DNA from: Actinomycetales bacterium
GTDB taxonomy: Bacteria; Actinomycetota; Actinomycetes; Actinomycetales; Actinomycetaceae
Length of the DNA: 12,551 bases
Direction: 5' to 3'
Assembly: GCA_012513625.1 (NCBI GenBank)
Contig: JAAZBW010000201.1
Coordinates: 1-12,551, forward strand
Shown here: piece after piece, positions 1 to 6,942 of the stretch
Numbering within the stretch: the first letter of the stretch is position 1
How the letters are laid out: each line of letters opens with the position of its first letter
The notes under the pieces: generated by a model
What the model was told of the DNA's origin: nothing
Seen by the model: only the letters and a program-made list of their open reading frames with translations
Database searches by the model: none
Position numbers and translations under genes: made by a program

Positions 1-1
1 C

Positions 2-571
2 ATCAAGACGAAGCCGGGGGTGGGCACCGTCTCGTCCGTGTTCCTCATGCTCATGGACGACAGGGTGCTGGTCTACGGCGACTGCGCCGTGATCCCGGAT
101 CCCACCGTGGAGCAGCTCGCGGACATCGCGATTTCCTCCTCGGAAACCGCACACCAGTTCGGGGTGGAACCCCGAGTGGCGATGCTCTCCTACTCCACGG
201 GATCCTCCGGCTCGGGCGCGGATGTGGACAAGGTGCGGGAGGCAACCACGCTCGTGCGCGAGCGTGCCCCGGAGCTCTCCGTGGAGGGTCCGATCCAGTA
301 CGACGCCGCGGTGGACGCCTCGGTGGCCCGCACCAAGCTGCCCGAGTCAGAGGTGGCGGGGCGCGCCACCGTGTTCATCTTCCCGGACCTCAACACGGGC
401 AACAACACCTACAAGGCCGTCCAGCGCTCCGCAGGCGCGGTGGCCGTGGGGCCCGTGCTGCAGGGCCTGAACAAGCCCGTCAACGACCTCTCTCGTGGTG
501 CCCTCGTGCACGACATCGTGAACACGGTGGCCATCACGGCGATCCAAGCCGAGGGCGGATCGCCCTCCTGA
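2..571 (+). CDS. pta: Phosphate acetyltransferase, C-terminal part (5' end outside window)
   Basis: This is the catalytic PTA/PTB domain of phosphotransacetylase, which interconverts acetyl-CoA plus phosphate and acetyl phosphate plus CoA in the cytoplasm. About 189 C-terminal residues are visible, and the frame is already open at base 2. Strongly conserved segments can be read: VSSVFLMLMDDRVLVYGDCA, MLSYSTGSSGSG, GPIQYDAAVD, FPDLNTGNNTYKAVQRSAG, GPVLQGLNKPVNDLSRGA and a C-terminal DIVNTVAITAIQA. Together these are diagnostic for bacterial Pta rather than phosphate butyryltransferase. The stop codon is at 569-571. The acetate kinase gene follows 63 bases downstream in the same direction, the usual pta-ackA operon, so acetyl phosphate made here is passed to AckA for ATP formation. 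The upstream part, which in long Pta proteins carries a DRTGG domain, cannot be judged from this window. Confidence 0.96.
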   Translation: MKTKPGVGTVSSVFLMLMDDRVLVYGDCAVIPDPTVEQLADIAISSSETAHQFGVEPRVAMLSYSTGSSGSGADVDKVREATTLVRERAPELSVEGPIQYDAAVDASVARTKLPESEVAGRATVFIFPDLNTGNNTYKAVQRSAGAVAVGPVLQGLNKPVNDLSRGALVHDIVNTVAITAIQAEGGSPS

Positions 572-634
572 TCATTTCCCACACCAACGCCCACCGATCT
601 CGGAATCCTCTTCCACCGTTCAGGAGTCTCTCTC

Positions 635-1843
635 GTGTCAGCCACCGTCCTCGTCATCAACTCCGGTTCCTCCTCCATCAAGTACCAGCTCATCAACCCG
701 GCCACCGGAGATTCGCTCGCCAGCGGACTCGTGGAGCGAATCGGTGAGGACGAGGGGCACCTCGTCCACAAGTTCGGGGACGTGAGGGTGGAGGAGTCCG
801 ACTCGATCTTGGACCACGGTGCCGGCCTGCGCCGTGTGGTGGAGTTGTGCGCCGAGGTGGGACCGGACCTCAACGCCTCCGGGGTGATAGCTGTGGGCCA
901 CCGCGTGGTCCAGGGAGGAGCACTCTTCGACCGCGCCGTGCGGGTCACGGAGGACGTTCGTGACGCGATTGCGAGCCTCATCCCGCTCGCGCCCCTCCAC
1001 AACGCCCCCAACCTCCGCGGAATCGAGGTGGGCCAAGAAGTCCTCCCGGACATCCCGCACGTGGCCGTGTTCGATACCGCGTTCTTCCAGCACCTGCCAA
1101 AGAAGGCGGCGAACTACGCCCTCGAGCGCGTGGTGGCCCGTAAGTATGGGATCCGCCGCTACGGCGCCCACGGCACCTCCCACCAGTACGTCTCACAGCG
1201 TGTGACGGAACTGACGGGACGCGAGGACGTGAAGCAGGTGGTCCTCCACCTCGGCAACGGGGCCTCCGCCTCGGCTGTGGCGTCGGGCTCCGCCATGGAC
1301 ACCTCCATGGGGCTTACCCCCCTCGAGGGCCTAGTGATGGGCACCCGCACGGGTGACATCGATCCGGCCACCGTGTTCCACCTGGTGCGTGTGGCGGGCA
1401 TGAGCGTGGAGCAGATCGATGACCTGTTCAACAAGCGCTCCGGCCTGAAGGGCCTCACGGGCCACAACGACATGCGCGAGGTGCGCGGCATGGCTAACGC
1501 GGGGGATGTGGGGGCCCGCGAGTCGCTCGACATCTACGTGCACCGGCTCCGGAAGTACGTGGGCGCCTATGCCGCCGTAATGGATGGTATCGACGCCCTC
1601 ACCTTCACCGCGGGAATCGGCGAGAACGACCCCTACCTCCGTGCCGACGTGTGTGAGGGGCTGAGCTTCCTTGGCCTCGAGATCGATCCGGAGTTGAACG
1701 CGGCCCGGAGCAGCGAGGAGCGGGTGATCTCGACGCCGGACTCGAAGGTCACCGTGTACGTGGTCCCCACCAACGAGGAGCTGGAAATCGCCCGTCAGTC
1801 CGTGGCGCTGCTCTCCAGCCCGGAGGCCGCCAACGCCGTGTGA
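635..1843 (+). CDS. ackA: Acetate kinase
   Basis: Acetate kinase (ASKHA fold) converts acetyl phosphate plus ADP to acetate plus ATP. The 402 residues match the family's usual length of about 400. The start is GTG at 635, chosen because CAGGAG lies 8 bases upstream. Family motifs in order: N9 in VINSGSSSIKYQLI, R90 in GHRVVQGG, H122 in PLAPLHNAPN, D147 in AVFDTAF, H179 in GAHGTSH, HLGNGAS near 205-211, R238 in GTRTGDIDP, FTAGIGEND near 324-332, and E381/E382 in PTNEELEIAR. These cover the known catalytic and nucleotide-binding residues. Two deviations from the common consensus are visible: Q93 where most family members have His (HRVVHGG), and F151 where FDTAFHQ is usual. Neither is a core catalytic residue as far as I know. 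It is probably co-transcribed with pta, 63 bases upstream. Its stop is one base from the stop of the convergent lacI-type gene, so no terminator fits between them. Confidence 0.97.
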   Translation: MSATVLVINSGSSSIKYQLINPATGDSLASGLVERIGEDEGHLVHKFGDVRVEESDSILDHGAGLRRVVELCAEVGPDLNASGVIAVGHRVVQGGALFDRAVRVTEDVRDAIASLIPLAPLHNAPNLRGIEVGQEVLPDIPHVAVFDTAFFQHLPKKAANYALERVVARKYGIRRYGAHGTSHQYVSQRVTELTGREDVKQVVLHLGNGASASAVASGSAMDTSMGLTPLEGLVMGTRTGDIDPATVFHLVRVAGMSVEQIDDLFNKRSGLKGLTGHNDMREVRGMANAGDVGARESLDIYVHRLRKYVGAYAAVMDGIDALTFTAGIGENDPYLRADVCEGLSFLGLEIDPELNAARSSEERVISTPDSKVTVYVVPTNEELEIARQSVALLSSPEAANAV

Positions 1844-1844
1844 G

Positions 1845-2822
1845 TCAGCGGGTGGAGCCGCGCCGGATGACCTCCCCCGGGAGCACCGTCAGCTCGGCTC
1901 CGCCCTCCTCCCCCGCGAGGATTGCGCGCAGGCGCCGCACAGCGAGCCGTCCCATCTCTTCGAGGGGCGGCACCAGCGTGGTCATACCGGGCTGCCAGAG
2001 CGAGAACCACTCCGGATCGCTGTAGGAGGCGAGCTGGCAGTCCGCAGGTACGCGGACGCCATCCCGCTGGAGGGTCTGCACCACGCCCACCGCGATGCGG
2101 GGACTCGCCGCGATGAGCGCGTCCGCGCCGCCCGCGAGTGCCCGCGCCGCGGCCTCGGCCCCGAACTCGGCGCTGAACTCTCCCGTGAGGACCGTGGAGG
2201 CGACGGCGCTGCCCTCCAGGGCCTGGCGGAATCCGCTGATGCGCGAGCGGGTGGTGGAGTGCTCCTCACCTCCCACGAAGAGTGCCACGTGGCGCGGCCC
2301 TCCCCCAAGGACGAGCGCCGTCAGTTCTCGAAGCCCCTCCTCCTCGTCGCACACGACGGCGGGGACCTCCCCCGGGTGGGACGTCCGGTTCACCTGGACG
2401 ATCGGGATATCCGGCAGCTCCCCCGCCGGATCCACGGGCACGTGGATGATGCCGTCCACCTGCTGCGCCACGAAGGAGGCGAGTGCGTCCCTCTCCTCTG
2501 CCGCGGTGGTGGCGGCCGCCACCATGAGGCGGAGGCCGAGCCCCGCGAGCTCCCGTTGGATGGCGTTCGAGGAGACGGAGTAGTACTCGTTGCGCAGGTC
2601 CGGCAGCAGGAGGCCGATCACGCCAGTGCGGGCGGAGCGGAGCGCCTTCGCCACGGCGTTCGGGCGGTAGCCGAGCTGCCGGGCAGCCTCGCGGACCCGT
2701 TCCTTCGTTGCAGTGGAGACATAGCCGGACTCGTTGAGCGCGCGGGACGCGGTGGCGATCCCCACCCCGGCAGCGGCGGCCACGTCCGCGAGCATGGCCG
2801 GACGCGCGGCGGCCTCTGTCAC
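1845..2822 (-). CDS. LacI-family transcriptional repressor, last gene of the lyase-transporter-aldolase operon
   Basis: This is a LacI/GalR regulator of 325 residues, a typical length. The frame stays open far upstream, but the start is set at GTG 2822 because a near-perfect Shine-Dalgarno, GGAGGT, lies just ahead of it on the minus strand. Residues 10-35 form the helix-turn-helix (MLADVAAAAGVGIATASRAL). A hinge-helix segment follows at about 53-65 (RPNAVAKALRSAR), leading into TGVIGLLLPDL at 67-76. The rest is the periplasmic-binding-protein-like effector and dimerisation domain, with VDGIIHVPV near 122-130, HVALFVGG near 178-185, GFRQAL near 197-202 and a C-terminal EMGRLAVRRL near 289-298. 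It lies 68 bases downstream of the aldolase gene on the same strand, so it probably represses its own operon through the operator-like palindromes at 6904-7045. The effector is unknown, presumably the transported acid or a catabolite. Confidence 0.92.
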   Translation of the reverse strand: MTEAAARPAMLADVAAAAGVGIATASRALNESGYVSTATKERVREAARQLGYRPNAVAKALRSARTGVIGLLLPDLRNEYYSVSSNAIQRELAGLGLRLMVAAATTAAEERDALASFVAQQVDGIIHVPVDPAGELPDIPIVQVNRTSHPGEVPAVVCDEEEGLRELTALVLGGGPRHVALFVGGEEHSTTRSRISGFRQALEGSAVASTVLTGEFSAEFGAEAAARALAGGADALIAASPRIAVGVVQTLQRDGVRVPADCQLASYSDPEWFSLWQPGMTTLVPPLEEMGRLAVRRLRAILAGEEGGAELTVLPGEVIRRGSTR

Positions 2823-2890
2823 GTCCCCACCTCCGTAGTCGAATCCCCCCGCGATGAGGGTGACGCTACCACCGGCCACGGCGGGGAGGG

Positions 2891-3772
2891 TCACGCGCCG
2901 AGCGCCTCCGCGATGCGGGCCTGCGCACGGTCGAATTCGTGGACGACCGAGGACGGGAGGGGAACCTGCGGGCGGAGGGGGGCTCCGACGTCGAAACCCT
3001 GACGGGTGAGAGCGAGCTTGATGAAGGCGGCGAGCGAGTGGGTGGTGAAGAGTTCGTTGAGGGGCCAGAGCGCGCGCTGGAGGCGCCAGAGGTCCTCGCG
3101 GCGGCCCTCCTCGTGGGCGCGCCAGAGTTCCACGGCCGCCCGGGGTGCGAGGCACGCGGGGCCGGCCATCCAACCAACGCCGCCGATCTCGAAGACGAGC
3201 GCGGGCACGTGCGCGGAGGCGGCGAAGTGGAGGATGCGGTCCCCCACGCGCTCCTGGATGGAGACGAGACGGCCGGTCACCCCGGCGGCGTCCTTGAGGT
3301 AGCGCAGGGTGGGTACGGCGGCGAGTTCGGGGAAGGCCTCGAGCGGGATGCCGGCGCCGAGGCGGGGGTTCGTGTACATGACCACGGGGAGGTCCGTGGC
3401 GGTGCCGACGGCGGTGAAGTACTCGACGACCCCCGCGGTGGGGACGGGGAAGTAGACCTGTTGGATTGCCACGATGCCGGAGGCGCCCAGTTCGGCCATG
3501 CGGGCAGCCTGCCGGGCGGCGTCGTCGGACGAGAACGCGGCGATCCCGGGGATGACGGGGACGCGGCTGGCGGCCTGGTCGATCGTGATGCGGACGATCT
3601 CCTCGCGTGTGGTGGGCTCGAGGTACATGATCTCGCCGGTGGAGCCGAGGGGGCAGAGACCGTGCACGCCCGCCTCGATGAGGTGGTCGATGAGTGCGCG
3701 GAGGACGCCCTCGCGGACGCGCCCGCCGTCCACGGGTGAGACGAGGTAGGGGTAAATGCCGCGCAGTTCCAT
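2891..3772 (-). CDS. DapA/NanA-superfamily pyruvate-type aldolase or lyase
   Basis: This is a 293-residue TIM-barrel protein of the dihydrodipicolinate synthase/N-acetylneuraminate lyase superfamily, class I Schiff-base enzymes that usually handle pyruvate or 2-oxo acids. The family motifs are present: GSTGE at 43-47 (carboxylate binding), Y133 in MYTNP, and the presumed Schiff-base lysine K160 in YLKDAAG. IGGVGWMAGPACLAP near 196-210 matches the family's late loop. The signature is not that of biosynthetic DapA, which normally has GTTGE and YN-x-P. Together with the operon context, this argues for a catabolic aldolase, lyase or dehydratase. The ATG at 3772 is the start, with only a weak GGA ribosome site. 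It is separated from the transporter gene by 138 bases containing a strong hairpin, and from the lacI-type gene by 68 bases. The substrate cannot be deduced; 4-hydroxy-2-oxo acids and deoxy-sugar acids are family precedents, not evidence. Confidence 0.88.
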   Translation of the reverse strand: MELRGIYPYLVSPVDGGRVREGVLRALIDHLIEAGVHGLCPLGSTGEIMYLEPTTREEIVRITIDQAASRVPVIPGIAAFSSDDAARQAARMAELGASGIVAIQQVYFPVPTAGVVEYFTAVGTATDLPVVMYTNPRLGAGIPLEAFPELAAVPTLRYLKDAAGVTGRLVSIQERVGDRILHFAASAHVPALVFEIGGVGWMAGPACLAPRAAVELWRAHEEGRREDLWRLQRALWPLNELFTTHSLAAFIKLALTRQGFDVGAPLRPQVPLPSSVVHEFDRAQARIAEALGA

Positions 3773-3802
3773 GGTGGGTCCGTTCGTCTTCGTGGGAGTG
3801 CC

Positions 3803-3834
3803 CCGTCCCCGGCCAGGGAGGTGGCCGGGGACGG
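3803..3834 (-). other. Strong 13-bp stem-loop in the leader of the aldolase gene
   Basis: There is a perfect inverted repeat with arms CCGTCCCCGGCCA (3803-3815) and TGGCCGGGGACGG (3822-3834) and a 6-base loop. It lies between the transporter stop (3911) and the aldolase ATG (3772), ending 30 bases before that ATG in the direction of transcription. No T-run follows, so a classical intrinsic terminator is not supported. It may instead be a partial terminator or attenuator, or a 3' stabiliser of the upstream message that sets the ratio between transporter and enzyme. Confidence 0.6.
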
Positions 3835-3910
3835 AGCGAACGTGGCGATGCTGTGGTGACGCGGTGGTGCTGGTGTGGCGGCGGCCTGTGGGGGCGCCGC
3901 CTCACGCCGG

Positions 3911-5404
3911 TCACCACATGCCGATGAGCTTCATCCAGCCGCCGCCGATCACGAGCCAGCAGAACAGCGAGGCGAGGGAGGCGATGAAGCTGACCCTCCA
4001 CCACTGTGCGGCCGAGTTGTAGCCGGTGCCGAACAGAGCGGGGCTGGCGCCGCCGGCGTACTGGGTGAGCGAGGTGAACGCGTTCGACATGTACGCGAGC
4101 ACCAGGGCGGACATGAGCGGCGGGGCGCCGAGCACGATGGCCGCGCCCAGGAACGCCGGGTACATCGCGGAGATGTGGGCGGTGGCCGAGGCAAACATGT
4201 AGTGGCTGTAGAAGTACACGAGCACCAGCACCAGCAGGGCGAGCACCCAGGAGAGGCCGCCGATGCTGTTCGCGATCGCGGAGGAGACCCACGCGATGAC
4301 ACCGTAGTTGTTGAGGCCGCTCGCCATCATGAAGAGGATCGCGAACCACACCATGGTGTCCCACGCCGACTTCTCCCGGATCACGTCCTCCCAGGTGAGC
4401 ACCCCGGAGATGAGGAGCACCGCGAGGCCGATGAGGCCGGCAGCGGTGGCGTTCAGCCCGAACACGATATCCCCCACGGTCCACAGCACGAGGAGGAGCA
4501 CGAAGACGAAGCCCATCATCATCTCCGCCGGGGAAATCCTGCCCATCCGGCGGATCTCGCCCTTCGCCATCGCGACCACCTCGGGGGTGTCCTTCAGCTC
4601 CGGCGGGTAAACCCGGTAAACCACGTAGGGCACGAGGGCGAGGGCGCAGAGGCCAGGCACGATCGCACCAAGGGCCCAGTTGCCCCACGTGATGTCCACG
4701 CCCTGATCGCCCGCGAGGCGCGCGATCAGCGGGTTGCCCGCCATCGCCGTGAGGAACATGGCGCACGTGATCGCGTTGACCTGGCCCACGTTGATGGCGA
4801 GGAAGGCGCCCGCGCGGCGGGCCGTGGGGCCCGGCCGCGAATCGTAGGTCTCCGCCACGGAGCGCATGATCGGGGTCATGATGCCGCCACCGCGGGCCGT
4901 CGCGCTCGGGATCGCCGGTGCGAGCACCAGGTCCGCAAGTGCGAGGCCGTAGGAGACACCGAGCATCTTGCCGCCGATCTTCGAGACGAAGAACAGCGCG
5001 ATCCGGCGGCCGAATCCGGTCTTGATGAAGCCACGCGAGATGAGGAACGCCACCACAATCAACCAGATGGTGGTGTTTGAGAACCCCATCAGGGCGTACG
5101 GCCCGCCCTCGGCCGGGGCCGAGAGCGGAACCGTACCGGTGGCGATGCACGTGACCATGCCGATCATGGAGACCGCGCCCATGGGGAGCGGCTTCATGAT
5201 GATGCCCACGATGGTGGCCACGAAGATGGCGAGCAGGTGCCAGCCTTGGTCCGTGATCTCGGCCGGGTGGGGAAGGAACCAGATGATCAGACCCACGGCG
5301 ATGGGCACGAGCATGGGCATCAGTTGCGGTGGCTCGAGCCTCGAGCCGTGCGCCGGAACCTCGGGGGTCTTCTCCGGGGGGTGCGCGGTGACTGTCTGTG
5401 ACAT
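3911..5404 (-). CDS. DASS-family (CitT/SLC13-type) di/tricarboxylate transporter
   Basis: This is a 497-residue polytopic inner-membrane transporter of the divalent anion:sodium symporter family, closest in pattern to the CitT/plant DiT branch of di- and tricarboxylate carriers and exchangers. After a hydrophilic N-terminus of about 30 residues, roughly a dozen hydrophobic segments follow from residue 31 to the end. Two family regions stand out. One is ADLVLAPAIPSATARGGG at about 157-174, where relatives usually carry PSNTARxGG. The other is YSHYMFASATAHISAMYPAF at 399-418, followed by SNAFTSLTQYAGG at 440-452. Residue A168 takes the place of the usual polar residue in the first motif. The ATG at 5404 is preceded by AAAGGA 8 bases upstream. 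The gene begins 31 bases after the lyase gene, so co-transcription is very likely. The substrate is most likely a small polycarboxylate; import alone and exchange for succinate or a similar acid are both possible. Confidence 0.9.
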   Translation of the reverse strand: MSQTVTAHPPEKTPEVPAHGSRLEPPQLMPMLVPIAVGLIIWFLPHPAEITDQGWHLLAIFVATIVGIIMKPLPMGAVSMIGMVTCIATGTVPLSAPAEGGPYALMGFSNTTIWLIVVAFLISRGFIKTGFGRRIALFFVSKIGGKMLGVSYGLALADLVLAPAIPSATARGGGIMTPIMRSVAETYDSRPGPTARRAGAFLAINVGQVNAITCAMFLTAMAGNPLIARLAGDQGVDITWGNWALGAIVPGLCALALVPYVVYRVYPPELKDTPEVVAMAKGEIRRMGRISPAEMMMGFVFVLLLVLWTVGDIVFGLNATAAGLIGLAVLLISGVLTWEDVIREKSAWDTMVWFAILFMMASGLNNYGVIAWVSSAIANSIGGLSWVLALLVLVLVYFYSHYMFASATAHISAMYPAFLGAAIVLGAPPLMSALVLAYMSNAFTSLTQYAGGASPALFGTGYNSAAQWWRVSFIASLASLFCWLVIGGGWMKLIGMW

Positions 5405-5435
5405 GGCTGTTGTCCTTTGACTGGTGAGGTTCGGG

Positions 5436-6854
5436 CTACCGGGAGACGGCGGGGACGAAGCTGGCGAGCTCCGAGAACGGGCGGTCGTCCGCCGCCAGCT
5501 CCGGGGCGGCCGCCCAGTTAGCGCGGGCCGTGTCCACGATGAGTCCGGCCTCTCCCACGTAGTCTGTGGCGGTCACGAGCTTCTCGGGGAGGAGTTCGGA
5601 CTTGCCCTGCTCGGCCGCGACCTCCGGGAGGACCTCCACCAGCACGCGGCCTGTCTCACGGGCGCGGGTGGACGCCTCGTACACGAGGTCGTGGGCGTGC
5701 TCGCGGCCCATCGCGGGCGCCAGCTGGATCATCGCGGCCTCGGCCATGATGAGGCCGCCGTCCATCTCGAGGTTGCGCTTCATGCGCTCGGGGTCCACCC
5801 GCATGCCTTCGGCCACCACGATGGCCTCGTCGAGCGAGGATCCGGCCAGCACGCCGAGCTCGGGCAGGAGGTGCCACTCGGCCTGCCACTCGCCGGCCGC
5901 GCGCTCGTGGCCGGCCTCGTGGATGCGGGCAAGGCCGCCTGCGAGGGCGCCCGCCACGGCGGAGATGCCGATCATGAGCTCCGAGGAGATGGGGTTGACC
6001 TTCTGCGGCATGGTGGAGGAGGCGCCGCGGTGTGAGCTGTAGGGCTCGAACACCTCGGCGAGCTCCGTGCGGGAGAGGTCCGCGATGTTGCGGCCGAGCT
6101 TGGCGTTGGTGGCGCAGATCGAGGCGCAGATCCAGCCATAGTCCGCGAGGATGTCGCGGTCCGTGTGCCAGGGCACCACGGGATCCTTGAGCCCGAGGCG
6201 CTCGGCCACGCCGCGGCGGATCTCCGCAGACTTCTCACCCTCGGCGGCGTTGGTGCCGCCCGCGCCGAACAGGGAGACCACGCGGATGCGCTCGTAGGTG
6301 GCGGCGAGGCGCTCGCGCTGGCGGCGGACCTGGTCGAGCAGCGTGGAGAGCGTCGCGCCGAACGTGGTGGGCACGGCCTGCTGGCCGTGGGTGCGGCCCG
6401 GCATGACGGTGTCCCGGTGCTCCTTCACGCGCTCGGAGAGGGCGTTACCGAAGCGGACGAGCTGGGCGTCGAGGGCCGTGAGGGAGCGGAGCATCTGGAG
6501 CACCAGGCCGGTGTCCATGATGTCCTGCGTGGTGGCGCCGTAGTGCACGCGGCCGTCCGGGCCCTCGGGCAGGTGCGCCGCGATCTGGCGCACGAGGCCG
6601 AGGATCGGGTAGCCCACGTTCTTGCCGAACTTCCACAGCTCGGGGTGGTCGATGTTCTCGAGGACCGCGGCCTCCACGATCTGGTCGGCGTCCGACTGCT
6701 CGATCACGCCGAGCTCCGCCTGCGCGAGGGCGAGTGCCCGCTCGGTGGCGAGCCAGCCCTCCACGGAGGAGTCCTCGTTCCAGATCTCCAGCTGGGTGGT
6801 GTTGGCGGCCATCTGCCACAGGAGCGAGAAGGGCGAAAGGGACGGAGCGGTCAT
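5436..6854 (-). CDS. Fumarase/aspartase-superfamily lyase, 3-carboxy-cis,cis-muconate cycloisomerase-like
   Basis: This is a 472-residue all-helical enzyme of the class II fumarase/aspartase/adenylosuccinate lyase superfamily. The family's three conserved regions are present: HYGATTQDIMDT at 104-115, GRTHGQQAVPTTFG at 153-166 and the signature loop GASSTMPQKVNP at 277-288, which carries the catalytic serine. HERAAGEWQAEW at 316-327 is typical of the PcaB (carboxymuconate cycloisomerase) branch rather than of PurB. The protein is a little longer than the usual 450 residues. The start is ATG 6854, where homology begins and a GAGG site lies upstream; the frame stays open further up without family resemblance. 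It is the first gene of the operon (transporter 31 bases downstream). No other protocatechuate-pathway gene is in the window, so the real substrate is open: C-N or C-O elimination with or without fumarate release, or lactonisation. A purine-pathway PurB role is less likely given the neighbours. Confidence 0.85.
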   Translation of the reverse strand: MTAPSLSPFSLLWQMAANTTQLEIWNEDSSVEGWLATERALALAQAELGVIEQSDADQIVEAAVLENIDHPELWKFGKNVGYPILGLVRQIAAHLPEGPDGRVHYGATTQDIMDTGLVLQMLRSLTALDAQLVRFGNALSERVKEHRDTVMPGRTHGQQAVPTTFGATLSTLLDQVRRQRERLAATYERIRVVSLFGAGGTNAAEGEKSAEIRRGVAERLGLKDPVVPWHTDRDILADYGWICASICATNAKLGRNIADLSRTELAEVFEPYSSHRGASSTMPQKVNPISSELMIGISAVAGALAGGLARIHEAGHERAAGEWQAEWHLLPELGVLAGSSLDEAIVVAEGMRVDPERMKRNLEMDGGLIMAEAAMIQLAPAMGREHAHDLVYEASTRARETGRVLVEVLPEVAAEQGKSELLPEKLVTATDYVGEAGLIVDTARANWAAAPELAADDRPFSELASFVPAVSR

Positions 6855-6904
6855 GGTGTGCCTCACTGATCGGTGCTCGTGTTGTGACTCTGCGTGAATC
6901 TTCA

Positions 6905-6916
6905 GGAATCGATTCC
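6905..6916. promoter_or_regulatory. Candidate LacI operator 1 (perfect 12-bp palindrome)
   Basis: GGAATCGATTCC is a perfect palindrome with a central CG, the usual geometry of LacI/GalR operators. It lies 50 bases upstream of the lyase ATG, in the presumed untranslated leader. Two related sites follow at 6960-6973 and 7032-7045. Assignment to the LacI-type regulator encoded at the end of the operon is inferred from position and symmetry. Confidence 0.65.
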
Positions 6917-6942
6917 ACTTCACCGCAGACGTTGCGTAGGGG

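Noticed and set aside
2891..3772. Annotation of the aldolase as biosynthetic dapA
   Set aside because: It has GSTGE and YTNP rather than the usual GTTGE and YN-x-P of lysine biosynthesis enzymes, and its neighbours are catabolic with no dapB or lysine gene.
3875..5080. A 401-codon plus-strand frame opposite the transporter gene
   Set aside because: It is extremely Glu/His/Arg/Gly-rich with no hydrophobic core, the typical antisense shadow of a membrane protein. The minus strand has a clear transporter with a ribosome site.
1845..5150. A single open minus-strand frame of about 1100 codons running through three genes
   Set aside because: Only its last 325 codons, from GTG 2822, are coding (LacI). 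The rest is the off-frame shadow of the aldolase and transporter genes: Arg/Pro/His-rich, without family motifs, in a GC-rich genome where stops are rare.
5436..6854. Annotation of the lyase as adenylosuccinate lyase (purB)
   Set aside because: The ERAAGEWQAEW segment and the GATTQDIMDT form are those of the carboxymuconate-cycloisomerase branch. The gene lies in a transporter-aldolase-repressor operon without purine genes.
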